Shown: one piece after another, positions 9,328 through 17,510 of the stretch
How positions within the stretch are numbered: position 1 is the stretch's first letter
How the letters are laid out: each line of letters opens with the position of its first letter
Source: Desulfobacterales bacterium
GTDB taxonomy: Bacteria; Desulfobacterota; Desulfobacteria; Desulfobacterales; JAHEIW01
Direction of reading: 5' to 3'
Assembly: GCA_030066985.1 (NCBI GenBank)
Contig: JASJAN010000036.1
Location: forward strand, 16,921-80,920
Length of the DNA: 64,000 nucleotides
Notes under the pieces: generated by a model
What the model was told of the DNA's origin: nothing
The model's database searches: none
What the model saw: the letters and a program-made list of their open reading frames with translations, nothing else
Translations under genes and position numbers: made by a program

Positions 9328-10071
9328 CTATTTTTTTGGAGCGATGATGAAAATCAGCCCATTTTTTTCACTATAATGTTCTATTGTGAATCCAGTTTGT
9401 TGCAAGGTGCTTTGGGTCCATTGCGGGCAAATACGTAATTTTCGATAGGCGCTTTTGTGCATCACCCATTGGCCTTTGCTTTTTTCATAGACGATATCAT
9501 GTACTTTGACAGTGTTTTTTTCATACTCCAGAAAACAGGTAAAAAGGGTTGTATCATCGCTGCGGACCGGGATAAAGCGATCCAGCCCGACCAGCTCGGC
9601 TGACAAATTTCGAAACGATAGAATCAGCCGGCCGCCGGGCAGCAGTGCATCATGCGCCTGCTGTACCAGGGCTGCAGCATTTTCAAGGGATTCCAAATGG
9701 GTCAGCGTATCGCCCATGCAGACCACCAGTTCGATATTGTCGCGGACGTAGTTGCTGAAATTTGATAGATCATCGCAAATAGGTTCAATCGGCAGATGCG
9801 GCGCGATTTGCTTCAGTTGTTCCAATAGCCGGGCACTTAGATCCAAGGCGACAACACGAAATCCCAATTCAGCCAGCGGGATGGATTGAAACCCGCAGCC
9901 GGCGCCCAGATCAAATGCCCGGCCGCGATTCATCGACTGAATACCGTTCGCTTTAAAAAAGGCTCTATTTTCCGTTAGATTCCTTTCGACACCGCCGGCA
10001 ATCCAGGCGTAATACTTTGCAAGATGATTGTCATAATGTTCGCGAACGCTAACCATGGCTGAAGGTCTCAT
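9328..10071 (-). CDS. Class I SAM-dependent methyltransferase
   Basis: A Rossmann-fold methyltransferase with motif I AFDLGAGCGFQSIPLAE, motif II VVALDLS and ELVVCMGDTLTHLES as the motif IV region. The frame extends to a TTG at 10104, but that codon sits inside the terminator stem at 10095-10135. The start is therefore taken at the ATG at 10071 (another ATG is at 10056). Small-molecule specificity is not evident. The 210 bp between this gene and the glycosyltransferase stop hold no recognisable gene. Confidence 0.8.
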   Translation of the reverse strand: MRPSAMVSVREHYDNHLAKYYAWIAGGVERNLTENRAFFKANGIQSMNRGRAFDLGAGCGFQSIPLAELGFRVVALDLSARLLEQLKQIAPHLPIEPICDDLSNFSNYVRDNIELVVCMGDTLTHLESLENAAALVQQAHDALLPGGRLILSFRNLSAELVGLDRFIPVRSDDTTLFTCFLEYEKNTVKVHDIVYEKSKGQWVMHKSAYRKLRICPQWTQSTLQQTGFTIEHYSEKNGLIFIIAPKK

Positions 10072-10094
10072 TTTTTTTGCGCCATAAAATAAAT

Positions 10095-10135
10095 AAACCC
10101 CCAAAAGAAGCGCTTAGAATTCGTTTTGGAGGTTT
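10095..10135 (-). terminator. Rho-independent terminator downstream of dodecin
   Basis: The arms AAACCCCCAAAA (10095-10106) and TTTTGGAGGTTT (10124-10135) pair in 11 of 12 positions. On the minus strand the stem is followed by a T-rich run (TTTATTTATTTT). A T run also follows on the plus strand, so it may work both ways. It lies about 57 bp after the dodecin stop. Confidence 0.7.
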
Positions 10136-10192
10136 ATCTTTTTACAACGATCAGCATGTATTTTAGGGGTTGATGACTTTACAGCTGTCGGC

Positions 10193-10408
10193 TTAACCTT
10201 CGCCGCCGTATTTAAAGGACAGATTCACCAGCGCACGGAAAGCGACAACCTGGCCGTTTTCAACTTTCATATCCAGCTTGTCAATTTCGGCTACTCTCAG
10301 ATCTCTCAGAGATTTGCCCGCGGTTTCAACTGCATTTTTGGCGGCCTCTTCCCATGAAGTCGGACTCGTTCCTACCAGTCTGATGACTTTGTACACACTG
10401 TCAGCCAT
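10193..10408 (-). CDS. Dodecin family flavin-binding protein
   Basis: A 71-residue protein beginning MADSVYKVIRLVGTS, with the dodecin pattern SWEEAAKNAV and a C-terminal VVAFRALVNLSFKY strand. Dodecins form 12-mers that store or buffer flavins. The frame extends to 10453, but a strong AAAGGAGG ribosome site directly before the ATG at 10408 fixes the start. A short leader ORF and a terminator lie just upstream (10527-10599), and a terminator closes the gene. Confidence 0.92.
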   Translation of the reverse strand: MADSVYKVIRLVGTSPTSWEEAAKNAVETAGKSLRDLRVAEIDKLDMKVENGQVVAFRALVNLSFKYGGEG

Positions 10409-10526
10409 TTTTCCTCCTTTCTTGCAGCGTTGAGCGCAATGTCGATGGATCACTTATAGCGCCGGCGGTCCGTTTGCTTTACACCGGCGCAGCGAATGTT
10501 TTAGCCCTTTTGATTCTTGCGGGCAC

Positions 10527-10568
10527 AAAAAAGCCTCCATACGAGCGAGGAACGCCGTTGGAGGCTTT
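10527..10568 (-). terminator. Rho-independent terminator or attenuator upstream of dodecin
   Basis: On the minus strand a perfect 9-bp stem (arms 10531-10539 and 10559-10567, AAGCCTCCA on the plus strand) with a 19-nt loop is followed directly by TTTTTT. It starts at the stop codon of the 10-codon ORF at 10567-10599 and lies about 120 bp upstream of the dodecin start, so it could act as an attenuator. Confidence 0.75.
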
Positions 10569-10599
10569 AAACGCGTAATTTGGTATAATCTCTGATCAT
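10567..10599 (-). CDS. Possible 10-residue leader peptide
   Basis: A very short ORF, MIRDYTKLRV, with an excellent ribosome site (AAAAGGAGGAGTTG before ATG). Its TAA stop forms the base of the terminator at 10527-10568. The strength of the ribosome site and the exact fit to the terminator argue for real translation or a regulatory leader. No run of regulatory codons is visible. The region from here up to 10876 holds no other convincing gene. Confidence 0.4.
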   Translation of the reverse strand: MIRDYTKLRV

Positions 10600-10876
10600 C
10601 AACTCCTCCTTTTATAAACCCAGTACAGGATGAATGGCATGTGGCAAAACTGAAACGATACTGCCTAGTCAAAGAAGGAATGCGATATGTGGGTTCGTCT
10701 ACAATCGACCGAACCCCGCGCTGGTAAAACCGGTTTCAAATAAAAGCGAAATGCAGGTTGTGTATGAAAGGTAAGTTAAACAATGCGCGGACTAAAGTCA
10801 AGCGTGAAAAAAGGCGGGTTTAAAGCATCTGCATATTGTAAACGAGGGTAAAAGACGCTTCGTAAAAGAATTTATC

Positions 10877-11284
10877 TTAGCGCCAATCTTTATAGGATGT
10901 TTTCAGTTGCTGAAACCGATCGGCACCAATAATCTCCCTGACGCGGATAACAAAACCCAGACGCTCATTGGCCAGGTCAGTGCGAGCTTTCTCAAGGCGT
11001 TGGAACTGTTTGCGGACTTTGGCATCATCGACAGGTTCTTTCCCCAGGAGCGTATCGAGTTCAAACTGTTCCCTTTTTACCGCGCTTTTCAGATCGATGA
11101 GCTTGCGATGGCTGTCTTCATATAGTCCATCTAACTGACGGACCTCATTTGAGGTCAGATTGAGATTTTTCACCACCTTTTTATTGTACCACCACTTACC
11201 GGAAGGCACATCCTGCGCATTGACAATTGCGGGCAGGCTTATCACCAAGATCGGCAGCATAGCCATCAAGACCTTTTTCAACAT
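10877..11284 (-). CDS. Spy/CpxP-like periplasmic protein
   Basis: A 135-residue protein with a signal peptide (cut near VNAQD) and a helical body containing LNLTSNEVRQLDGLYEDSHRK, the LTxxQ-like pattern of the Spy/CpxP/heavy-metal-resistance family. These are envelope-stress periplasmic chaperones or sensors. The gene overlaps the end of the anti-sigma gene by 7 bp. It is therefore probably the third gene of an ECF sigma / anti-sigma / periplasmic protein operon. Confidence 0.75.
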   Translation of the reverse strand: MLKKVLMAMLPILVISLPAIVNAQDVPSGKWWYNKKVVKNLNLTSNEVRQLDGLYEDSHRKLIDLKSAVKREQFELDTLLGKEPVDDAKVRKQFQRLEKARTDLANERLGFVIRVREIIGADRFQQLKTSYKDWR

Positions 11285-11826
11285 CTTGCGGGTCCTTTCA
11301 TCGTTAATGCGGATATTTGAGGGGTGTCTTCTGTGGCCGGAATGAGAAATTCCAGAAACTCTTCATCCGGGTTCAAATCGGTTTCACCAACAATTTCCAG
11401 ATAGACCGTTGGCAGCGCGTTTTCCACCAGATCATTTATCTCTGTCATCAGCCTCTCTGCTTCTACCATATTTTTTGCTAAATTTCCAACACTACCTGGC
11501 TGCCGGCTTTGAATTAAAACTGTTGCCCAGACGACGATAACAGTGGCGGCGACGGCCGCAGCGCCAAAAGCAAATTTCCAGCTCAAAAATGGCACTTTAA
11601 CCCTGTCGGTGTCGATGCTTACCCGCTTGCGGGGCTCAGGTGCATAGCGCTTGGCCAGTTGCCCAAAGCGTGACAGCTCCTGTTGTAAACGCTCCGCTTG
11701 CAGTCGACAATCAGCGCATTCATTCAAATGCTGTTTTAAGCTCTGGGACAGATCGGTTTCATCGATCACTGCCTGTAGAATGTCTTTTTCTCCCAGATGA
11801 GAAGCAATTGAGTTGTGATGACTCAC
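11278..11826 (-). CDS. Putative anti-sigma factor with zinc-finger-like N-terminus
   Basis: A 182-residue protein. HLNECADC near residue 35 gives the HxxxCxxC core of ZAS-type anti-sigma factors. A single membrane helix follows (about 84-107) and then a periplasmic tail. It overlaps the sigma gene by 4 bp (ATGA), which is typical of a co-translated sigma/anti-sigma pair. It should hold the sigma factor at the membrane until an envelope signal arrives. Confidence 0.82.
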   Translation of the reverse strand: MSHHNSIASHLGEKDILQAVIDETDLSQSLKQHLNECADCRLQAERLQQELSRFGQLAKRYAPEPRKRVSIDTDRVKVPFLSWKFAFGAAAVAATVIVVWATVLIQSRQPGSVGNLAKNMVEAERLMTEINDLVENALPTVYLEIVGETDLNPDEEFLEFLIPATEDTPQISALTMKGPARC

Positions 11827-12446
11827 GATAAATCCTCCTGAAGAAACTGACGCAAGTCTTTTTCTTTTTTAAATTTTGCCAAAGCCCGATACAGATGGGT
11901 TTTTATGGTGCTTTCGCTTTTCTTCAGTATTTGGGCGATTTCAGCAATGTTCAAATCGTCCATAAAACGCAGCATAAAAACCTCGCGTTCCATTTTCGAT
12001 AATTTCTGGGCGATGCGTTCAACTTGCCGCCAGAAATCTTCAATTAAAACCTGTTCCAGAGCCTCGGGTTTCTCGCGGTGTTCATCTGCTTCCGGTTGAA
12101 TCTCGGGGCCCTCATCGGCTGATTGGAAGATGGATCGGACTCTTTTTTTACGAAGATAGTCGTTTACCCGGTTTACGGCGATCCTATACAGCCAGCTGCG
12201 GAATCGATCCGGCTCACGAAGCCGGGAAATGCTGCGAAAGGCCCGGACAAATACGTCCTGAGTCAAATCTTCAGCATCCATTTGCCGATGTATGCGGTAA
12301 AAAATCATGCGATATATGTCTCCCTGGTAGCGATCGATCAGTTGATCGAAAGCCAAGCGATTTCCGTCTCTGGCCTTTATGACCAGTTGGGTCAGCTGCG
12401 GATCAGCGGTTTGAGAGCCAGGCGGTTTATGTGCCGGGGGTGTCAT
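11823..12446 (-). CDS. ECF-family RNA polymerase sigma factor
   Basis: 207 residues. Region 2 contains DRYQGDIYRMIFYRIH and DAEDLTQDVFVRAFRS with FRSWLYRIAVNRVNDYLR. Region 4 contains MEREVFMLRFMDDLNIAEIAQILKKSESTIKTHL, cited here by its ends (about residues 146-180), a helix-turn-helix that reads the -35 element. It is the first gene of the operon with the anti-sigma and Spy-like genes. An inverted repeat at 12478-12502 lies just upstream and may be a control site. Confidence 0.92.
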   Translation of the reverse strand: MTPPAHKPPGSQTADPQLTQLVIKARDGNRLAFDQLIDRYQGDIYRMIFYRIHRQMDAEDLTQDVFVRAFRSISRLREPDRFRSWLYRIAVNRVNDYLRKKRVRSIFQSADEGPEIQPEADEHREKPEALEQVLIEDFWRQVERIAQKLSKMEREVFMLRFMDDLNIAEIAQILKKSESTIKTHLYRALAKFKKEKDLRQFLQEDLS

Positions 12447-12477
12447 TTTTCAGTATCTGCCAGTCTATTCGCCCATA

Positions 12478-12502
12478 AGAACAGTTATTAAAAAAGTGTT
12501 CT
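12478..12502. promoter_or_regulatory. Inverted repeat AGAACA-N13-TGTTCT upstream of the ECF sigma gene
   Basis: Perfect 6-bp half sites separated by an A/T-rich 13-bp spacer, centred about 45 bp upstream of the sigma start codon. The placement suits an operator, or an autoregulated ECF promoter with a GAACA-like -35. Not tested; six-base half sites can arise by chance. Confidence 0.3.
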
Positions 12503-12604
12503 CATCATAATGGCTCAAAATACGATTGTCCACAACTGTTATACGATCATTTTGAAAACCCCTCAACTAAGGCCCTATAAGGTTGCAGCACACGGTAGGC
12601 TCGC

Positions 12605-13003
12605 TTACCAGATGTGCCAGAGATCGCGATCCGCTTGCCGGCCATAGTGTTGACGTAGCCACCAGAATCGCTGTGTATTCCAGCGTCGATTCCTCTCGTT
12701 TTCGTTTTGCTTTAATCGCCGGATATGCCGATTGGATTTATGCAGCCAGCGGTTTATGCGTTTCTTCTCTTTACGTGACAATTGTCCATCACTTGCATAA
12801 GACCGAAGGTGTTGGCGAATCTTGCGCTGCTCTCTTATCAGCTGCCGTGTTTCATGCCGTGTCAGTTGGCCTTTGTTAAAGCCTTTCCAGATTTTTTTTT
12901 GCTGCTGTTTTAGGCGCTGCTGGTAATTGCCAGCCCATGATGGTCCGCTGAAGATCAATCCTGTCAAACCGACGATCGCCAGTATCATTAACATTTTTTT
13001 CAT
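12605..13003 (-). CDS. Small basic secreted protein of unknown function
   Basis: 132 residues with a clear signal peptide (MKKMLMILAIVGLTGL, cleavage near SWAG). The mature part is extremely rich in Arg, Gln, Lys and Trp. It contains two similar units, FNKGQLTRHETRQLIREQRK and SDGQLSRKEKKRINRW, which resemble a helix-GxLTxxE-helix duplication. I do not recognise a named family. A good AGGAGG ribosome site supports the start. It sits upstream of the ECF sigma gene on the same strand. Confidence 0.65.
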   Translation of the reverse strand: MKKMLMILAIVGLTGLIFSGPSWAGNYQQRLKQQQKKIWKGFNKGQLTRHETRQLIREQRKIRQHLRSYASDGQLSRKEKKRINRWLHKSNRHIRRLKQNENERNRRWNTQRFWWLRQHYGRQADRDLWHIW

Positions 13004-13224
13004 TTGTCTTTCCTCCTTTTGTCAGATGTTCTGACTGCTAAGACGTGAAAAAGAAAAAAATGGTTTACAAAGATGCGGCCCCGATTCTCGGCTCAGCTGA
13101 TTTTCACCTGAATTTCAGCTAGCCGTGTTGATGCCCAGAACACGGATGATATTGTACTTGCATAAGAATGGATTCCTTTGTAAGAATGCGTCTCTACCTA
13201 TTGTAAAGAGGGATATAGCCTTTC

Positions 13225-14286
13225 GTGGACCTTAAACGATCCAGCATCAATCAGCTTCCGCTTTCCAAGTTGGATGTGGGTGCGGCGGCGTCATTTATTG
13301 CCCAAACGCAACGATCCGATGGAGAGATTCCCTGGGCTGCGGGCCAAAAATCAGATCCTTGGGACCATATTGAATCTGCCATGGGTCTCAGCGTGGGGGG
13401 GTATTATAAAGATGCCAGAAGGGCGTTTCGCTGGTTGGCTGACAGGCAGCTGGAAGACGGCAGCTGGTATACCGCCTACCGCCAAGGTGTTCCCGAAGAC
13501 AAAACCAGAGACGCCAACCTATCGTCCTATATTGCTGTGGGTTTGTTTCAATATTTTTTAATCACCGGGGACCGCGCCCTGCTAAAGCAATTGTGGCCAA
13601 CCCTGATGCGGGCCATTAATTTTGCCCTGAGTCTGCAAACCGCCAATGGTGAGATCTACTGGGCCATCAGCCCCAAAGGCAATATTGATCGCATGGCACT
13701 TTTGACGGGATCCAGTTCCATTTATCTTAGCATCAAATGTGCCCTGGCAATTGCAAAAATTTTAGGGGTTTCCGTCCCCTCTTGGCAGACTGCCGGTCTC
13801 AAGCTGGCCGATGCCATTCAACATAAACCCTATTTGTTTAATATGACCAAATCACGCTATTCGATGGATTGGTTCTATCCCATTCTGGCAGGTGTGATTA
13901 CCGGTGAAGCGGCTCAAAAACGGATCGATAAATACTGGAAGAAATTTGTGGTTGAGGACCAGGGGGTGCGCTGCGTATCGGATAAGCCCTGGGTCACGAT
14001 TGCAGAAACAGCTGAGCTAACGCTGGCCTTGGCCGCTATGGGCAACCTGGAACTGGCCAGAATCGTTTTCAACTGGGTCATTGACCGGCGCTATGAAGAC
14101 GGGTCATTTTGGTGCGGATTTACCTACCCGGACCTGGTCATCTGGCCCGAGGATAAACTTACCTGGACCAATGCGGTGATGCTAATTGCCGCAGATGCGA
14201 TTTACAACTTAACCCATGCAAGCGAGCTGTTCAGCCATCAATTCTGGGCGACATCCAGGCTATCACCGTTTGCCAATTCTACCTGA
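13225..14286 (+). CDS. Alpha/alpha-toroid protein (prenyltransferase/terpene-cyclase-like fold)
   Basis: 353 residues starting at GTG with a GAGGGA ribosome site. Repeated units of the type FIAQTQRSDGEIPW, LADRQLEDGSWYT, LQTANGEIYW and RRYEDGSFWCGF carry the QxxDGSW-like motif of squalene-cyclase/prenyltransferase barrels and some glycoside hydrolases. There is no signal peptide. The same repeat is shared by several enzyme classes, so the reaction is not assigned. The next gene, a sugar acyltransferase, suggests a glycan or cell-surface role. Confidence 0.65.
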   Translation: MDLKRSSINQLPLSKLDVGAAASFIAQTQRSDGEIPWAAGQKSDPWDHIESAMGLSVGGYYKDARRAFRWLADRQLEDGSWYTAYRQGVPEDKTRDANLSSYIAVGLFQYFLITGDRALLKQLWPTLMRAINFALSLQTANGEIYWAISPKGNIDRMALLTGSSSIYLSIKCALAIAKILGVSVPSWQTAGLKLADAIQHKPYLFNMTKSRYSMDWFYPILAGVITGEAAQKRIDKYWKKFVVEDQGVRCVSDKPWVTIAETAELTLALAAMGNLELARIVFNWVIDRRYEDGSFWCGFTYPDLVIWPEDKLTWTNAVMLIAADAIYNLTHASELFSHQFWATSRLSPFANST

Positions 14287-14428
14287 GTGGTCCTATCAAG
14301 CATGGACAATAGCGATTGGAATAGTTTTACCACCGGGAAAATATAGACCAAAGAGGGTTGTCTTGATGATGACCTAAGCCCCATTCCAAAACGGGAAACA
14401 GCATCTTTGTGAATACCATTAAAGGGCA

Positions 14429-15154
14429 ATGTCCTTGCAGAAAGATCACCGCCCATACGTCATCAAAAGAGCGGTATTGAAGTTTCAAAAGTTTTACACT
14501 GCCCATTTCTTGCGCCCGCATTTTGCCGCTCTTGGGAAATCCGCCACCGTTATCAAACCCTGGTATGTGGAAGTGTTTGGCTCTCCAGTTGTAATGGGTG
14601 ATCATGCGACCATTGTTGCCACTTCGGATAAGCGGGTGCGGTTTTCTGTGTGGTCGGATGCGCAATTAAATGGAGAGATTCGATTTGGTGACTACGGTAT
14701 TGTCTGTCCGGGAGTTAGAGTCAGCTCGGCCGCAAAAATAAATATTGGTGACAACTGTATGCTGGCCAGTGGTGTATATATAACCGATTCCGACTGGCAT
14801 GATATCTATAACCGGGTTGCTTTGGGCAAGACGGGTCCGATTGAGATCGCTGCGAATGTCTGGATAGGCGATAGCGCTATTATCTGCAAAGGGGTTTCCA
14901 TCGGAGAAAACAGCATCATCGGCGCCGGTGCTGTAGTCGTTAATTCCATTCCTTCAAATTGTATTGCAGCCGGCAATCCAGCCAAAGTGGTCAAGCGTCT
15001 TGACCCGCAGAAATCCTTTACAACGCGCAAACAATGGTTTTTGCAATCTGCCAATCTGTATGCTGAAATAGATCAATTGGACCGGGATTTGCTGCAGGGA
15101 AATACACTGCGGCATTGGTTGAGGTATTTGTTTTTCCCCCATAAAGGCGACTAA
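14429..15154 (+). CDS. Hexapeptide-repeat (LbH) acyltransferase
   Basis: 241 residues. The left-handed beta helix is visible as isoleucine-patch repeats: GEIRFGDYGIVCPGVRVSS, INIGDNCMLASGVYITDSDWHD, NVWIGDSAIICKGVSIGENS, GAGAVVVNSIPSNCIAAGNP. The HD following the TDSDW loop matches the catalytic His of the sugar O-acetyltransferase branch. It likely transfers an acetyl group to a surface sugar. The stop codon directly abuts repeat S2. Confidence 0.85.
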   Translation: MSLQKDHRPYVIKRAVLKFQKFYTAHFLRPHFAALGKSATVIKPWYVEVFGSPVVMGDHATIVATSDKRVRFSVWSDAQLNGEIRFGDYGIVCPGVRVSSAAKINIGDNCMLASGVYITDSDWHDIYNRVALGKTGPIEIAANVWIGDSAIICKGVSIGENSIIGAGAVVVNSIPSNCIAAGNPAKVVKRLDPQKSFTTRKQWFLQSANLYAEIDQLDRDLLQGNTLRHWLRYLFFPHKGD

Positions 15155-15318
15155 AAAGCGGTCTCAAAAATGCATCTAATCCGCCGGAGGCGGACAGGCA
15201 GCCCAATGGCTGCGTTAAAAACCGATTCAAAATGCTCGAATACTATCGTGTATGCTCCACTTTTGAATCGGTTTTCGCCTTGCCCTTGGACGTGATCTAC
15301 TATTTTTGAAACCGCTTT
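15155..15318 (+). repeat. Structured palindromic repeat S2 (stop-codon-abutting family)
   Basis: Second copy of the S family, 164 bp. It starts on the base after the acyltransferase stop. The outer arm at 15156-15171 pairs with 15302-15317 in 15 of 16 positions. The inner arm AAAACCGATTCAAA matches S1 exactly and pairs with its partner. Compared with S1, it carries an extra segment near 15175-15192 that includes the small palindrome TCCGCCGGAGGCGGA. The central loop keeps CTCGAATACTATCGTGTATG. Confidence 0.85.
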
Positions 15319-15437
15319 ACAATCTTCGATATTCAATTTCAGTTAAATTAAATTACCTATTACTATGTATACCTAACGCCGAAAATTGTAACTGCATTAT
15401 CGAATTGACCTACTGATCTCTTTCTCCTCTTTCCGAT

Positions 15438-15489
15438 GCTCTCTGGCTCATGGCCGTGAGCGAGTAGCCAGAAGCCAGCAGCCAGAGGG
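15438..15489. repeat. CCAGNNG 7-bp-word repeat (C1)
   Basis: Reads CTCTGGCTC, then a spacer, then AGCCAGAAGCCAGCAGCCAG. The right arm is a run of 7-bp words (CCAGAAG, CCAGCAG, CCAGAGG) and the left arm is its complement. It directly adjoins repeat L1. A second copy (C2) lies between nuoH and nuoI at 30819-30897. Confidence 0.7.
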
Positions 15490-15541
15490 CTGAAACCTGA
15501 CACCTGAACCGCCAACGGCGGAACTATAGTACCTGACACCC
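15490..15541. repeat. AGGTGTC 7-bp-word repeat (L1)
   Basis: On the minus strand, immediately after the MFS transporter stop codon at 15542, the sequence runs GGGTGTCAGGT, then a CCGCC/GGCGG small palindrome, then TTCAGGTGTCAGGTTTCAG. Only one arm orientation is present here; the C1 repeat takes the place of the other arm. The stretch 15319-15437 between S2 and C1 is AT-rich and shows nothing recognisable. Confidence 0.7.
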
Positions 15542-16705
15542 TTATTTTACGACATGCCTGCGACTTGCCAGATAGAATCCCCCGAACAACAGTCCACCCG
15601 ATAAAGCAATCAAACTGCTGATCATAAACAGAGTGAATGCACCGCTGATTTCGTACAGATAGCCGCTGAAAAAAAAGCCGACCATCAAACCCAGGCCGTA
15701 ACTGACCGCATTGTTGACCGCTTGACCCAGGGTCTTGGCTTTGTCGGGTGTTAGACGATCAATGTACAAAATGCTGGCAATGTGAAAGGTGCCGTAGGTG
15801 ACAGCGTGCAAGATCTGGGATAGTAGAATTGCCGCTGCAGATTGAACAAAGCAAAGCACAAACCACCTCAGTGCGGCGATCATAAAAGAAAATATTAGGA
15901 CAGATTCCAGCGAAAAGCGGCGGAAAATTTGATCGGATCGAATCATCACCAGGATTTCGGCAGCGGACGCCAGGGCCCAGGTTAATCCGATAAAGGTACT
16001 GCCATATCCCAAATTTTCCAGGTGGATCGAAAAAAAGCCGTAATAGGCCCCATGGCTGACAAGCATTAAAAATGCGCAAAACAAAAATACCAGCACTCTA
16101 CCGTCCAGCAGGCTGCCGGCACCTGTGGTTAGGCGTTTTTTTTTTGGCGGTTGAATCGCAGGGATTTGAGTTGAGATTAAGGAAAACATCAGTGATCCGG
16201 CAAGAATAAGGACCACAATAATTTCTACCGAGTAAACATCAATCATTTTACCGAGTACCAGCACAACGAAAATAAAGCTAATGGATCCCCAGACACGGAT
16301 GTGACCGTAACTTTTTTTCTCCTCTCCCAAAATGTCCATGGTGAATGCTTCCAGAAAAGATATGATGGGGGCGTAGAACATTCCGTAAAGGGTGGTGATG
16401 ATCAGCATCGGAACAAAGTTAACGGTGAAAAGAAACTGCATCCAGATCAGGGCGCTGCAAAAACTGCACAAAATATATATGGGGCGACGGGCGCTAAGGC
16501 GATCAGCCAGAGCACCCCAGATGAGGGGGAAAATAACCATAGCGACCGAACGAACAGCAGATAAGACCCCGATGTTCAGGCCGCTGAAGCCTAAATGATA
16601 GCAGTACAGGTTAAAATATGGCAAATGAATTCCCAGTACGCCGAAATACAAAAAGTACTGAGAACCGATAACAATTTTGTCTGTCGGCTTGCTTTCGGTG
16701 GCCAT
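15542..16705 (-). CDS. MFS transporter (HcaT / nucleoside-symporter-like)
   Basis: 387 residues with 12 predicted membrane helices. The helix 2-3 loop reads WGALADRLSARRPI, matching the GxxaDrxgrr signature of the major facilitator superfamily. The short N-terminus and SYGHIRVWGSI in helix 5 resemble the MFS_1-like group that includes HcaT and LacY relatives. Substrate is not evident. The 201 bp to the next gene (16706-16906) hold nothing I can assign. Confidence 0.82.
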   Translation of the reverse strand: MATESKPTDKIVIGSQYFLYFGVLGIHLPYFNLYCYHLGFSGLNIGVLSAVRSVAMVIFPLIWGALADRLSARRPIYILCSFCSALIWMQFLFTVNFVPMLIITTLYGMFYAPIISFLEAFTMDILGEEKKSYGHIRVWGSISFIFVVLVLGKMIDVYSVEIIVVLILAGSLMFSLISTQIPAIQPPKKKRLTTGAGSLLDGRVLVFLFCAFLMLVSHGAYYGFFSIHLENLGYGSTFIGLTWALASAAEILVMIRSDQIFRRFSLESVLIFSFMIAALRWFVLCFVQSAAAILLSQILHAVTYGTFHIASILYIDRLTPDKAKTLGQAVNNAVSYGLGLMVGFFFSGYLYEISGAFTLFMISSLIALSGGLLFGGFYLASRRHVVK

Positions 16706-16906
16706 AGCTGCTTCATACGGTATTTATGCTCAAAGGGCAAATTTTTTTCACAAGCCATTGGCGGTGATATCTTGCCGTTATCGAGATCAATGAACCGGCT
16801 GGTGGGCAAACGCATCGGGTTTTGAAAGTGCCAGCGAGGGCCTGCATCGAGCATGAAAAAAGGAAGAGATTCCGGGGTCGGCTGACGTCAGGCCCAGCTA
16901 AATGGG

Positions 16907-17356
16907 CTAATCAATATTGACGGTGACCTGTTTGGTTTTCTCTTGCACGGGCCTTGGGACGGTGATCGTTAAAATCCCGTTTTTAAATGATGCCTTAACG
17001 TGTTCGGGCTTAATGGATTCCTGCAGCGTAAACGAGCGTTGAAATTTGCCAAAGGTGCGCTCTTTGCGGTAGTATTGCTCATCTTTGATTTCCGGATCCA
17101 GCAGTCTTTCACCCTTAAGCGTTAAAATATTATCTTTAACCTCTACGGTGACATCTTCTTTTTCGATGCCGGCTAATTCCACTTTGAGGATAAAACCCTC
17201 GGCTGTTTCATAGATATCAACTGGCGGCCGCCAGTCGTGAAGCCCACTGTCATCATCCATTTCGCGCGAGCCACCAAAGGATTCGCTGAAAATTCGATTG
17301 ATACGATCCTGTAATGCGGCCACGTCCCGAAAAGGATCCCATCTGACGATCGACAT
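16907..17356 (-). CDS. Small heat shock protein, Hsp20/alpha-crystallin family
   Basis: 149 residues. MSIVRWDPFRDVAALQDRIN is the class A bacterial sHsp start. The alpha-crystallin domain runs from about residue 45 to 135 with VELAGIEKEDVTVEV and the conserved AxxxNGILTI (ASFKNGILTITV) near the end, followed by an IxV-like tail. It is an ATP-independent holdase. It is divergent from a second sHsp gene. The 5' leader can form a hairpin hiding the ribosome site. Confidence 0.95.
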   Translation of the reverse strand: MSIVRWDPFRDVAALQDRINRIFSESFGGSREMDDDSGLHDWRPPVDIYETAEGFILKVELAGIEKEDVTVEVKDNILTLKGERLLDPEIKDEQYYRKERTFGKFQRSFTLQESIKPEHVKASFKNGILTITVPRPVQEKTKQVTVNID

Positions 17357-17363
17357 ATTAAAA

Positions 17364-17381
17364 CCTCCTTATTTTTAAGGA
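17364..17381 (-). promoter_or_regulatory. Candidate RNA thermometer hairpin over the hsp20 ribosome site
   Basis: On the transcript of the minus-strand hsp20, UCCUUA (17381-17376) pairs perfectly with UAAGGA (17371-17366) across an AAAA loop. UAAGGA is the Shine-Dalgarno, which continues as GG at 17365-17364 and lies about 8 nt before the AUG. Short SD-masking hairpins are known as thermosensors in bacterial small heat shock genes. Function is inferred. Confidence 0.5.
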
Positions 17382-17510
17382 CTTAGTTGGCCAAAAAATT
17401 AATCATACATGGTTTCTTGTCAAGCTTTACAAAGCATCCAAACGGTGTTATTTTGACTCGATTTATAACATCCAAAACAATTTATCAGATTAGACATTTA
17501 GGAGCCGGTG

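Noticed and set aside
10454..10672. 72-codon minus-strand frame upstream of dodecin
   Set aside because: It spans a clear terminator in its middle and has no family-like features. The 10-codon ORF in another frame has the ribosome site.
17357..17510. CIRCE or sigma-32 site between the hsp20 genes
   Set aside because: No TTAGCACTC/GAGTGCTAA pair and no good CTTGAA/CCCCAT pair were found on either strand.
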